A stretch of DNA of 64,000 nt from TMED14 sp002167805 (GCA_965655795.1 CBFHHY010000003.1:96004-160003), one strand, 5' to 3'. Positions 19,701 to 27,780 are shown, numbered from the stretch's first letter. Translations and numbers: made by a program. Notes: generated from the sequence alone by a model not told the origin.

Positions 19701-21257
19701 TTGGGATATAGCGGAACCCTTAAATTCAAATTTGAAGGAATCAGTGCCAATGGAAATAATCTCTACTTAGATCGAATTCGATGCCTCCCAGGATTTATTT
19801 CTCAACCCACTGCTAGAATTTTTAATGACTCATTAGCTTGCATAAATAAACCTGTGAAATTTTATTCTACAGGTAAAGTAAAAAATGCGACACACAATTG
19901 GAGTTTTCCAGGAGGCAATCCGAGTAGTAGTAATTTAAGAAATCCATCTGTTACCTACAGCTCATCCGGGCCAAAATCTTTCAGCTTAATAGTGACTAAT
20001 TCTCAAGGTAGTGATTCCATTTCAACTTCAAATCAATTGATAATTCAAAATAATTCTCAACCCTCAATAAGTATAAATTCAAACATGAATAGTGTTTGCC
20101 TTGGTGATACAGTCACGCTTTATTCAACCTCTGTTAATGTTGGCAATAATCCTAACTACATATGGACTATTAATAGTCAACCATATGGAATAAATTCCTC
20201 AAGCATTGAACTATTCAATATTAAAAATGGTGATACCATTCGATGTGAAGTATACTCATCAGAAATTTGTGCAACCCCCACAAAGGTTATTTCGAATCCA
20301 ATAATCATCAACATCCTTTCTCTTCCCACTGTTCAAGCAGGATCATATTCTTCTGTTTGTGTGGGGAGTCCTAAGTTTAGTCTTCAAGGAACGCCATCTG
20401 GCGGGATTTTCTCTGGAACAGGAGTAATTAATGGCGAGTTTTTCCCAACATCTGTGGGGCAAGGAATTTATACTGTTACATATACTTACACTAACAATAA
20501 CGGCTGTGTAAATTCTGCAACTTCAGAAATTACGGTTTTAGCAGCTCCGAATGTATTTCTAACCTTACCCGCTGAAAAATTATGCAAGAATGACCCGGCT
20601 TTCAATGTTAATGGTGGTTATCCATATGGAGGAAACTACTACTTAAATGGAATATTATCCACTCAAATTAATCCAACCAGTCTAGGCGTTGGACAACACG
20701 AATTAAAATATACTTATTCGAATTTTGATGGATGTACAGCTTCCAGATCTGATACATTTGAAATTAAAAACCCACCTCCCATTCCCACTATTCAAAAATT
20801 TAATGGTGACTCACTTTTTTGTCCTGAAGCTGCCACAGGATGGGAAATTCAATGGCTTGATAATAATAAGGCACCCATACCTGGAGCCAACAAATCATGG
20901 TATGTAGCACCTATTCCTGGGCAGTACTTTGCTCGGTTAAAGCTTGGAAATACATGTTTCCCAACATCTCAAGCTGCTAGTGTTATCTCGATAAATGAAT
21001 ATGTTTTAGATCGATTAAAAATTGTTCCTAATCCAACATATGGATCCATAGAAATCATATCCTTGAGTAACACCTCTAAATCTTACGAACTAAAAATAAG
21101 TAATTTATCAGGTCAAGTATTATTCTCAAAGACAAAAATTGCTATTACAAAGTATGACCGGGAAAAAATAGATATATCTTTATTTCCAAAGGGAGTTTAT
21201 ATCGTGGAACGAAAAGACCATAATAAAACCCTAAGTAAACGGCTTATTAAATTGTAA
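16737..21257 (+). CDS. Giant secreted Asp-box (sortilin/BNR-like) protein with PKD domains and T9SS sorting tail
   Basis: A 1506-residue exported protein. Signal peptide MHKLVFLIFFILSSFLKAQ. From about 100 to 760 it carries eleven Asp-box-like motifs of the type KSTDDGSSWT, KSIDGGQTWD, RTTDGGLSWS, YSSNGGSSWT, diagnostic of sortilin/BNR beta-propellers such as xyloglucanases and peptidase-associated propellers. Then follow a PKD-like domain (758-850), a MAM-like jelly roll (855-1018), a second PKD domain (1022-1100), Ig-like segments, two related repeats (about 1198-1341) and a type A T9SS sorting domain (1418-1506; IVPNPTYGSIEI...KGVYIVE). It should cross the outer membrane by type IX secretion and be anchored or released. 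No glycosidase catalytic pair can be assigned by eye; adhesin or polymer-binding roles are equally possible. Confidence 0.9.
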   Translation: MHKLVFLIFFILSSFLKAQSPKERNWVDLMNDPKENFYDVVDAFEQYWNGKSIEKGRGWKQFKRWEAFMEPRVFPSGERNTSNYLFNAFNSAEGISSQTHSPGIGNWSLVGPTNGNSLNGIGRINAIAFHPTDNNIIFAGSPAGGLWKSTDDGSSWTTNTDLLPNLGVSAILIDPDNSNTMYIGTGDRDGGDTYSIGVLKSIDGGQTWDATGLSFNVSQSYRVTGLIMHHDSSNFIIASTRTGIYKSIDAGDSWTVTQGGRFQCIVQIPGTNKIFAGTSSNGEIWMSTDFGSTWTKITNGLPSSGRRVELAVTPDDTNYVYAIYGAANNGLYGIYRTTDGGLSWSQRHGASPNLLDWSTTGSGSGGQAWYDLTIAVSPQNKNVVLTGGVNIWRSNNGGSSFSLSGHWYGGGGVSFVHADHHCLIFRPGSNELYAGCDGGVYKSSNGGVNNSWVSRNQGLAITQYYKIGTTDSDPSLTIAGAQDNGTHLNDNGWNKVGGGDGMDCAIDKLNPNIMYRSIYYGDFDKSTNGGNNFNASFNLPPSGSGNWVTPFIASRISSNTLYAGFDKLWKSTNGGFSFSATTSNSIFNSNNIDVLAEAPGDPNVIYAGINNRLYYSSNGGSSWTWISSNIGSGNVITGITVDPLNSDHVYISKSAYISNAKVYESFNAGGSWYNRSSSLPNIPINCIAYQKNSNGLVYVGTDIGIYFRDASMNSWIPFNEGIPNTIVNDIEILMSEGIIRVGTYGRGVWESPLASVFLTKPKSDFIAIPENVCSIGETIKLKDVSTNLPSFWNWTISPSTFQFANSTNANSSEVDLVLQSQDEYTVQLISGNKYGSDTIVKVNFISSGGIETPSEEEFDNAIPRRWKTENPDFGNGWEAAPYGSLSDSSCVVYKGYNYNKLGEKDALISPSYSLDSNSLLVFDVAYRQKLGSSSDTLNIFVSDDCGVTWILLQEFYNDASGSFATGPKQLNAFIPLNVNDWRTDTISLLGYSGTLKFKFEGISANGNNLYLDRIRCLPGFISQPTARIFNDSLACINKPVKFYSTGKVKNATHNWSFPGGNPSSSNLRNPSVTYSSSGPKSFSLIVTNSQGSDSISTSNQLIIQNNSQPSISINSNMNSVCLGDTVTLYSTSVNVGNNPNYIWTINSQPYGINSSSIELFNIKNGDTIRCEVYSSEICATPTKVISNPIIINILSLPTVQAGSYSSVCVGSPKFSLQGTPSGGIFSGTGVINGEFFPTSVGQGIYTVTYTYTNNNGCVNSATSEITVLAAPNVFLTLPAEKLCKNDPAFNVNGGYPYGGNYYLNGILSTQINPTSLGVGQHELKYTYSNFDGCTASRSDTFEIKNPPPIPTIQKFNGDSLFCPEAATGWEIQWLDNNKAPIPGANKSWYVAPIPGQYFARLKLGNTCFPTSQAASVISINEYVLDRLKIVPNPTYGSIEIISLSNTSKSYELKISNLSGQVLFSKTKIAITKYDREKIDISLFPKGVYIVERKDHNKTLSKRLIKL

Positions 21258-21261
21258 TTAA

Positions 21262-21951
21262 TTAAGTTCTTGAATTTAAAATACTTTGAAAAAGGGCTAA
21301 CCCGTCCGTATTCAATAAATTTTCATCAGAGGCTCTCTCTGGGTGCGGCATCATTCCCATTACATTGCCTTCGTAATTTGAAATTCCGGCAATATTTTCA
21401 ATGGAACCATTAGGGTTAGATTCATGAGATGGGTTCCCAAAATTATCAACGTAACGAAACATTACCTGTCCATTATCATTCAGAGACTTCAATGTTTCAT
21501 CATCAGAATAAAATCTTCCTTCTCCATGAGCAATAGGAATCTTGAATATGCGCTTTTCTTCAAGACTTCGGGTTATTGGAGAAGATTTTGAAGAAACACC
21601 TAAATGCACATTTTTACATATAAATTTATGGGATGAGTTATGTAAAAGCGCACCTTTCAAGAGCTGAGTTTCCGTTAAGATTTGAAATCCATTACAGACG
21701 CCCAAAACATATCCACCTTTAGACGCATGACTTTTGACTTCTTCCATTATCGGAGAATAACTTGCTATCGCCCCTGACCTTAGATAATCTCCATAAGAAA
21801 ATCCTCCGGGTAGGACTACCATATCAACACCTTGTAGATCTTGATCTTTATGCCATAACGATATCGTATTGCACCCAAGACCATCGCGAAGGGTATCAAT
21901 CATATCTTGGTCGCAATTCGATCCAGGAAAAGTCACAACTCCAAATTTCAT
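21262..21951 (-). CDS. purQ: Phosphoribosylformylglycinamidine synthase, glutamine amidotransferase subunit
   Basis: A 229-residue class I amidotransferase that feeds ammonia from glutamine to PurL in step four of purine synthesis. The N-terminus GVVTFPGSNCDQDM, the nucleophile loop GVCNGFQ (about residue 90) and the His-Glu pair in MMPHPERASD fit PurQ exactly. A separate PurQ implies a PurSQL complex rather than the fused single-chain enzyme of many Bacteroidota. The stop is 4 nt from the convergent Asp-box gene. A -7 box ends 4 nt before the ATG. Confidence 0.94.
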   Translation of the reverse strand: MKFGVVTFPGSNCDQDMIDTLRDGLGCNTISLWHKDQDLQGVDMVVLPGGFSYGDYLRSGAIASYSPIMEEVKSHASKGGYVLGVCNGFQILTETQLLKGALLHNSSHKFICKNVHLGVSSKSSPITRSLEEKRIFKIPIAHGEGRFYSDDETLKSLNDNGQVMFRYVDNFGNPSHESNPNGSIENIAGISNYEGNVMGMMPHPERASDENLLNTDGLALFQSILNSRT

Positions 21952-21955
21952 GGAT

Positions 21956-21963
21956 CAAAGGTA
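21956..21963 (-). promoter_or_regulatory. -7 box for purQ
   Basis: TACCTTTG on the minus strand ends 4 nt before the purQ ATG (21951), which would put transcription initiation at or inside the start codon. Confidence 0.55.
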
Positions 21964-22036
21964 ATCATGAGAAATGGTATAAATCGGTATATGATTGGCA
22001 TGAATTATGTTTTCCCTTAATCTTAATTTCTTTAGA

Positions 22037-22044
22037 TACTTTTG
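22037..22044 (+). promoter_or_regulatory. -7 box for asd
   Basis: TACTTTTG 14 nt before the asd ATG at 22059; it supports this ATG rather than the far-upstream in-frame start. Confidence 0.55.
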
Positions 22045-22058
22045 TAAAAATCTGTTTC

Positions 22059-23072
22059 ATGCGTTTAGCAATTATCGGAGCCACTGGTATGGTTGGCAAT
22101 GTCATAAGAGAAATCCTTCTGGAGCGAATGTTTCCAGTTACTGATTTAGTGCTTGTCGCATCATCAAAATCTCAAGGAAAAGAAATTAATTGGAACCATA
22201 AAGATTACGAACTCGTTTCCATAGAAAAAGCTTTGAATAAAAAGCCAGATTTAGCGATATTTTCAGCTGGAAGCGAGGTCTCAAAAAAATTTGCTCAAAA
22301 ATTTGCAGACCAAGGATGTTTTGTAATTGATAACTCTTCATTCTGGCGCATGAATGCAAATATTCCTCTAATTGTCCCGGAAATAAATTCAGATGAACTG
22401 ACTGAAAAAAAGCTTATCATCGCAAATCCAAATTGCTCGACTATTCAATTAGTAATGGCATTAAAACCTCTGCATGAATTACATCGCGTTTCTCGAGTTA
22501 TTGTGAGTACATACCAAAGTGTAACAGGATCTGGGAAAATTGCCTTAGATCAGTTAAATAGAGAAAGAATTGGCGATGTCGAAGGATCAACAGCATACCC
22601 TTATCAAATTGATAAAAATTGTATTCCTCATTGTGATATTTTCCTAGAAAATGATTACACGAAAGAGGAAATGAAACTCACTGAGGAGACGAAAAAAATC
22701 ATGAATGATAATGATATTTTAGTTTCGGCAACTGCTGTCAGGGTTCCTGTTGAAGGGGGTCATTCGGAAAGTGTCAATATAGAATTTAGGGAGAACTGTC
22801 CACCTATTGATTTAGTTCGAAAAGCCCTGAGCTCATTCCCGGGAATAAAAATTCAAGACTTTATTGAAGCAAATACTTATCCTATGCCTATTTACGCTCA
22901 AGGGAAAAATGATGTATTTATTGGACGGATTCGAAAAGATAATTCTCATATAAAAGCGATTAATTTATGGATTGTAACGGATAATCTCAGAAAAGGGGCT
23001 GCATTGAATGCGATTCAAATAGCTGAAAAGCTAATTGAAAAAAAATTAATTAAAAAAACGGCAGATAATTAA
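22059..23072 (+). CDS. asd: Aspartate-semialdehyde dehydrogenase
   Basis: A 337-residue NADP-dependent dehydrogenase that converts aspartyl phosphate to aspartate semialdehyde, the branch point to lysine/diaminopimelate, threonine and methionine. The N-terminus MRLAIIGATGMVG is the Rossmann motif; the catalytic cysteine is C126 in ANPNCSTIQ; VPVEGGHSESVNIEF carries the substrate-binding histidine. The frame is open 297 nt further upstream, but that part overlaps purQ on the other strand, lies before the -7 box and has no family match. Eleven nucleotides separate it from the next gene. Confidence 0.95.
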   Translation: MRLAIIGATGMVGNVIREILLERMFPVTDLVLVASSKSQGKEINWNHKDYELVSIEKALNKKPDLAIFSAGSEVSKKFAQKFADQGCFVIDNSSFWRMNANIPLIVPEINSDELTEKKLIIANPNCSTIQLVMALKPLHELHRVSRVIVSTYQSVTGSGKIALDQLNRERIGDVEGSTAYPYQIDKNCIPHCDIFLENDYTKEEMKLTEETKKIMNDNDILVSATAVRVPVEGGHSESVNIEFRENCPPIDLVRKALSSFPGIKIQDFIEANTYPMPIYAQGKNDVFIGRIRKDNSHIKAINLWIVTDNLRKGAALNAIQIAEKLIEKKLIKKTADN

Positions 23073-23083
23073 ATTCACCATTT

Positions 23084-25558
23084 ATGAAAAATTTTAAATC
23101 TTGTTTCTGCCTTTTGGCTTTTATTTTAACCTTGAATACATATTCTCAAATCTCTTTTAAAGGCTTAGTAGTAGATAATTTAAAGGAAGAACCTGTAAGA
23201 GAAGCAGCAATTTCATTAATGCTTGTTGATAACAACAAAAAAGGTAATTCACTCCTAAAATCCATAACTTCAGACAAAGGAATTTTTGATATTTTGGTCC
23301 CTTCTGCAGGCAAGTATCGTCTAACAATCCGTGCATTTGGATTTTCTCCATTTACGAAAATTATTGAAACAAAAGAAAAGCCGGGCCAGAATTCCTCAGA
23401 AGACAAACTATTAATTTACAAGATTTCTAGAGGTGATATTGAACTCCAAGAAGCGCAAGTTATCTCGAGAGGAGCAATGTTAAATGGTCTTGATCGTAAA
23501 GTATATAATGTTTCTGACGATTTGCAAGTTTCCAGTGGGACCGGTACAGATATTCTAAGACAAGTTCCCAATGTTTCTCTAGATATAGATGGGAATGTTG
23601 CGCTGAGAGGAGATGAAAATGTGACTATTCTAATCGATGGAAGGCCTGCCGCCATGATGGGCTACCGAGGACAAAATGCCTTTGATCGACTTCCATCTGG
23701 GACAATTGAAAGAGTTGAAGTTATTGTAAATCCTGGAGCAAAATTTGATGCACAAGGGACTGGTGGAATAATTAACCTGGTCACTAAAAAAGGACGAGAG
23801 CTGCCATTTAATGGATCTATACAAGCTGGCGTAGGGACAAGAGATAAATATGATTTAGGAGGCAGCATTTCGATTCCAGTAGGACAAATTAGAATCAATA
23901 CCAACATAGGAGCAAGCTATCGCAACATGCTTGGGGGAGGAGCTACCGATCGAACCTATAAAATGATAGATACCAGCTATTCCTATGAGGAAAGAAGTAA
24001 TTCTAACCGCGAAGATTTAAATTATAATGCACAGTTTGGTTTGGATTGGGAAGTCCAAAAAAAATATTTATTGGGTTTTTCGATTGGAACTAGTCAGGGA
24101 TCAAGAAATTCCTGGGATTCCACCAATTTCAAAAATAAATCTATTGATAACTCAGATTCTTCTTGGGCATTGCAAAATACCATTAACAAATCTGCGGATA
24201 ATAATCAAAATATGTCATTTCGTTTTGAGCGAAAATTTAAAGAAAAAACAAAAAAATGGACTGCAGATTTGCGAGTTTCAAATAGCACAGACAATAACAT
24301 TGATAATTCTATATTTGAACTTAGTCCCAATTATCCAATAGCATTCACTTATGACGGAGTATACCAAGAGGATTTTAATGTAACAGGGAATGGCCTCAGA
24401 GCGAATTTTCAAACTGATGTAGAATGGCCTATTGGTGATAAAACAAAAATAGATTACGGCTTAAGAAGCAATTGGCGAAATACTTTTGAAAATCAGGAGG
24501 CTTATCAATTCGAATCTAGTATATCCAGTTCTTCAAAATATGATACATTACGAAGTTTTATTACTGATTTGAAAAACCAAGTACATGCAGGGTATGTAAC
24601 TTTAGGGCATGCATTTTCTGAAAAATGGAAAGGGCAGTTAGGTTTAAGATATGAACATGCTATTATCTACATTAAAACGAGTGACACCTCCAATATTAAT
24701 AGAGTAATTCCAGGTTTATTCCCAAGTGCTTACTTAACATATAGTCCAAAAAAAGGGACTAATTTTCAATTTAGCTATTCCTTAAGAGTCAATCGACCTG
24801 ACGGTCGCTGGGGAGGAAACCTTAATCCAAATATTGATTACTCCAATCCTTCGGGTCTTAGAAAAGGAAATCCAGAATTAGATCCTGAATTCACTCATTC
24901 TTTCGATTTTAGTGCAGTCCAATATGGGCGCTGGGGGTCAATTTCTGGATCATTCTACAATAAACGTACGGTAAATATGATGTCTCGCTTCATAGAACCT
25001 CTTCCAGACGGAGTCGTCATGGTATCTTGGGAAAATTTTAATTCACGAGACAATTATGGATTAAGCACGAATATGAATGTTAAGCTAAATAAGAATATTA
25101 GAATGCAAATCTCTGGCGATGCATTTTACTCTATTATTAACGGCAGAAATATCGTTTCAAACCTAAATCAAGGTGGCTTCGGGTGGCAAGGCCGGAGTAA
25201 TCTAATGATTCAAACATTCAGAGATCAACAACTTCAAGTTAGTTACTCTCAATGGGGTGCGGGGCCTTCAGGTCAAGGTTTACGAAAAGGAATCCATTTT
25301 TTTAATGCTGCCTACAAATTAAATTTCATGAAAAAACGCTTTTCACTTTCCGCGAGAATTTCTGATATTTTTAATACGAGAAAGTTTCGATATCTTCAAT
25401 ATACTGATCGTATCGATATTGATTTTATGCGATTCAGGGAAAGTAGAATCGCGTGGTTGACATTACAATATAATTTTGGAAAAATGGACCAGAAAAGCCG
25501 GGGCCGATACAATTCGGGCTCCTACAGCAGAGAAAGCGGAAACCAAATAGGTATGTAA
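23084..25558 (+). CDS. TonB-dependent-type outer-membrane receptor (outer membrane beta-barrel family)
   Basis: An 824-residue protein with a signal peptide (cleavage near NTYSQ), a carboxypeptidase-D-regulatory-like beta domain (about 24-100, FKGLVVDNLKEEPVREA), a plug domain (about 125-225; GTDILRQVPNVSLDIDGNVA, ILIDGRPA, IERVEVIVNPGAKFDAQGTG, GGIINLVTKK) and a long barrel. This is the Bacteroidota 'outer membrane beta-barrel protein' branch of TonB receptors, with no partner SusD. The ligand is unknown. The basic Gly/Ser-rich C-terminus after the last strand (KMDQKSRGRYNSGSYSR) is unusual, because barrels normally end in an aromatic residue. The lipoprotein msrA gene begins 3 nt after its stop. 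Confidence 0.85.
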   Translation: MKNFKSCFCLLAFILTLNTYSQISFKGLVVDNLKEEPVREAAISLMLVDNNKKGNSLLKSITSDKGIFDILVPSAGKYRLTIRAFGFSPFTKIIETKEKPGQNSSEDKLLIYKISRGDIELQEAQVISRGAMLNGLDRKVYNVSDDLQVSSGTGTDILRQVPNVSLDIDGNVALRGDENVTILIDGRPAAMMGYRGQNAFDRLPSGTIERVEVIVNPGAKFDAQGTGGIINLVTKKGRELPFNGSIQAGVGTRDKYDLGGSISIPVGQIRINTNIGASYRNMLGGGATDRTYKMIDTSYSYEERSNSNREDLNYNAQFGLDWEVQKKYLLGFSIGTSQGSRNSWDSTNFKNKSIDNSDSSWALQNTINKSADNNQNMSFRFERKFKEKTKKWTADLRVSNSTDNNIDNSIFELSPNYPIAFTYDGVYQEDFNVTGNGLRANFQTDVEWPIGDKTKIDYGLRSNWRNTFENQEAYQFESSISSSSKYDTLRSFITDLKNQVHAGYVTLGHAFSEKWKGQLGLRYEHAIIYIKTSDTSNINRVIPGLFPSAYLTYSPKKGTNFQFSYSLRVNRPDGRWGGNLNPNIDYSNPSGLRKGNPELDPEFTHSFDFSAVQYGRWGSISGSFYNKRTVNMMSRFIEPLPDGVVMVSWENFNSRDNYGLSTNMNVKLNKNIRMQISGDAFYSIINGRNIVSNLNQGGFGWQGRSNLMIQTFRDQQLQVSYSQWGAGPSGQGLRKGIHFFNAAYKLNFMKKRFSLSARISDIFNTRKFRYLQYTDRIDIDFMRFRESRIAWLTLQYNFGKMDQKSRGRYNSGSYSRESGNQIGM

Positions 25559-25560
25559 TT

Positions 25561-26139
25561 ATGATAAGAATATTTAGTTTATATCTTTTCTGTGCTTTTA
25601 TAATGTCATGTAATGCACAGACCAGCGAAATCAATTCTGAAGTAAAAACAAAAGAAAATATGAGTAAAGCAATATTAGCAAGTGGATGTTTCTGGGGGAC
25701 CGAATATTTTTTAAAAAGAGTCGACGGTGTCCTATCCACACAAGTTGGGTATACCGGGGGATTTGTAGAAAATCCGACTTATGAACAAGTTTGTTCTAAG
25801 CGAACTGGTCATTATGAGGCCTCGGAAATCATTTTTGATATTGAAAAAACAAATTTTGAAAAAATATTAAGGGTATTTTTTGAAACTCATGATCCAACTC
25901 AAAAAAATGGACAAGGCCCAGACATCGGGCCGCAATATAAAAGTGCAATTTTTTACCTTGATGAATCTCAAAAAAAGATAGCAGAAGACCTCATTCAAAT
26001 TCTAGAAGCAAAAGGTTTCAGTATTGCAACTGAAGTCCTTCCTGCAGATGTATTTTACTCTGCAGAATCATATCACCAAGATTATTATGACCGAAAAGGA
26101 GGAGTCCCATATTGCCACGGTTACAGAAAGCTTTTTTAG
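25561..26139 (+). CDS. msrA: Peptide methionine-S-sulfoxide reductase, predicted lipoprotein
   Basis: A 192-residue MsrA that reduces methionine S-sulfoxide in oxidised proteins. The catalytic C43 is in ILASGCFWGTEYF; GYTGG, TGHYEA and FFETHDPTQ follow, and the C-terminal YCHGY carries a candidate resolving cysteine. Unlike cytosolic MsrA it begins with a lipoprotein-type signal peptide, with a lipobox FIMSC giving C17 as the lipidated residue, so it probably works in the periplasm. The start is 2 nt after the receptor stop, suggesting co-expression. A cytosolic product from the internal ATG (residue 34, MSKAILAS) is possible in principle. Confidence 0.93.
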   Translation: MIRIFSLYLFCAFIMSCNAQTSEINSEVKTKENMSKAILASGCFWGTEYFLKRVDGVLSTQVGYTGGFVENPTYEQVCSKRTGHYEASEIIFDIEKTNFEKILRVFFETHDPTQKNGQGPDIGPQYKSAIFYLDESQKKIAEDLIQILEAKGFSIATEVLPADVFYSAESYHQDYYDRKGGVPYCHGYRKLF

Positions 26140-26160
26140 CTTAAAAAATCAAATTTTTAA

Positions 26161-26190
26161 AACAACTTGTTGTTGAAAACTCTTTCAACA
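26161..26190 (+). repeat. Two overlapping inverted repeats between msrA and the HU/SPOR gene
   Basis: aacaac-tt-gttgtt (26161-26174) and tgttgaaa-actc-tttcaaca (26171-26190) share four bases, so the two hairpins exclude each other. There is no T-run, so this is not a plain terminator. It could be an operator or an alternative-structure leader for the gene at 26233. Confidence 0.4.
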
Positions 26191-26232
26191 CCAGTATTCT
26201 AACGTCTGTGAAATCTGTATTTTCATAGGTGA

Positions 26233-27261
26233 ATGAATACCTTAAATTTCAATATTGAACGTCACCTGTTTCATCTTCTTTTTCAAGAAGATGTAATAGA
26301 CATTCCTGGTTTTGGCAGAATTGAAGTTCAAAGTTTTGACGCGGAGATTCAATCTCAATCTGGGCTTTGCCTGCCTCCATCAAGAAGACTGACTTTTTCC
26401 CCAATATCAAAAAAAAGTCAAGTTTTATTAAATCACCTGGTCCGATATGAAGGCTTAACTTATGACTCTGCAACCAAAATACTTGAGGAGACAACACGAA
26501 ATTGGAAATCTGAACTAAATCAAGGAAAGCGACTAAGGCTTGAGGGAATAGGATCTTTCTCTAAAACTGGTCTCCAATGGGTATTTCAAGCATCTGTTGA
26601 AGCAAATTTTTTACCTGAAGCTTTTGGACTTCCAATTTTTAGAGTCAATCCGCTAAGTATTGGGAACTCAATTTCGAAAGAACCGAAATATAATTTTGAA
26701 AAAGAATCTATACTAAATAGAAAAAGAAATGAGCGATGGCTGAGGCCAGCAAGGACAGCAGCGGTAATGGTTGGTATAGTTAGCCTCCTAGCACTTGGGA
26801 CAACAAAGGATGATTACAGAGAGATGATTCAAAATGCATCTTTCAAACCTAACTGGGAATCAATACAAAATCAAATAAAATCATGGGTGAATTTTAGCCC
26901 CAACAACAATTCAAATACGAGTATTTTACCTGCTCAAACCATAAAAAATTTTTCTCAAGATATTCAAATTGAAGACTCAAAAAAGATATCGAAAAATAAC
27001 CCACTAAAAAATAAAATTCATTCTGATAAGTCATTACAAACTGAAAGTTTTTCCCTTGTCGTAGGAGCTTTTGCAGATATTAATAATGCAGAGAGACTTG
27101 CAAAGAGTTTAAAGTCAGATGGATTTCCCGCTTCTTTAATAAAAAAAGAGGGTGAATTAACTAAAGTTTCCATACTGAGCTTTACAAATAAAGCCTCTGC
27201 ACAATCGAAAAAACTAAGTTTAGCCGAAAGATTTCCTGGCGTTTGGATATATTCTCAATGA
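26233..27261 (+). CDS. HU-CCDC81-like/SPOR-domain single-pass membrane protein
   Basis: A 342-residue protein. Residues 1-115 match the Bacteroidota HU-CCDC81 layout: two HU-like halves, the second (LVRYEGLTYDSATKILEETT, KRLRLEGIGSFSKTG) closely resembling a HU-family DNA-binding fold. A single hydrophobic segment lies at about 170-189 (ARTAAVMVGIVSLLALGTT), a Ser/Asn/Lys-rich linker follows, and residues 270-342 form a SPOR domain (FSLVVGAFADINNAERLAKS), which binds denuded septal peptidoglycan. This puts the HU-like part in the cytosol and SPOR in the periplasm, so it may link the division site to something inside. Its stop overlaps the thioesterase start (ATGA). Confidence 0.82.
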   Translation: MNTLNFNIERHLFHLLFQEDVIDIPGFGRIEVQSFDAEIQSQSGLCLPPSRRLTFSPISKKSQVLLNHLVRYEGLTYDSATKILEETTRNWKSELNQGKRLRLEGIGSFSKTGLQWVFQASVEANFLPEAFGLPIFRVNPLSIGNSISKEPKYNFEKESILNRKRNERWLRPARTAAVMVGIVSLLALGTTKDDYREMIQNASFKPNWESIQNQIKSWVNFSPNNNSNTSILPAQTIKNFSQDIQIEDSKKISKNNPLKNKIHSDKSLQTESFSLVVGAFADINNAERLAKSLKSDGFPASLIKKEGELTKVSILSFTNKASAQSKKLSLAERFPGVWIYSQ

Positions 27262-27770
27262 AAAAAAATACAGCAGCCTCGTCTCTATCAATAATGACTG
27301 AGATTGTATTACCGAACGACACTAATAACCTTAATAACTTATTCGGTGGACAGCTTCTTAGCTGGATGGATCGGTGTGCTGCAATTTCTGCACATAGACA
27401 TTGTCGAGAAACCGTGGTGACAGCAACAGTGAACCATGTTTCTTTCAAAGAGGCCATACCGCAGGGCTCGATTGTCACTCTTGAAGCGAAAGTATCAAGG
27501 GCATTTAGATCATCGATGGAGATATTTATTGATGTATTTACTGAAGACAAGCAGGGGAATGGAGAAAAGACTAAATGTAATGAAGCTATATATACTTTTG
27601 TTGCTGTAGACAATAATGGAAGCCCCTTACGTGTTCCAGAGCTTATTCCGGAGACCAAAATAGAAAAAGAACGATTTGCTGGGGCGCTAAGGCGGCGTCA
27701 ACTTGCACTCATTCTCTCGGGGAAAATGATTCCAGACGAAGCGACTGAACTAAAAGCTCTATTTGACTAA
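27258..27770 (+). CDS. Acyl-CoA thioesterase (hotdog fold, YciA/BACH type)
   Basis: A 170-residue single-hotdog thioesterase that hydrolyses acyl-CoA to free CoA and acid. The family signature is PNDTNNLNNLFGGQLLSWMD (residues about 18-37), followed by VNHVSFKEAIPQGSIVTLEA. Cytosolic, no signal peptide. An in-frame ATG lies 15 nt upstream, but the ATG at 27258 makes a 4-nt ATGA overlap with the HU/SPOR gene and gives the expected N-terminus (KKNTAASSLSIMTEIV). Chain-length preference cannot be told. It converges on the DUF6427 gene with 10 nt between. Confidence 0.85.
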   Translation: MKKNTAASSLSIMTEIVLPNDTNNLNNLFGGQLLSWMDRCAAISAHRHCRETVVTATVNHVSFKEAIPQGSIVTLEAKVSRAFRSSMEIFIDVFTEDKQGNGEKTKCNEAIYTFVAVDNNGSPLRVPELIPETKIEKERFAGALRRRQLALILSGKMIPDEATELKALFD

Positions 27771-27780
27771 ATCCATTCAG

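Noticed and set aside
21762..22058. Upstream in-frame extension of asd (99 codons)
   Set aside because: It overlaps purQ on the other strand, lies before a perfect -7 box and lacks family similarity; MRLAIIGATGMVG at 22059 is the natural start.
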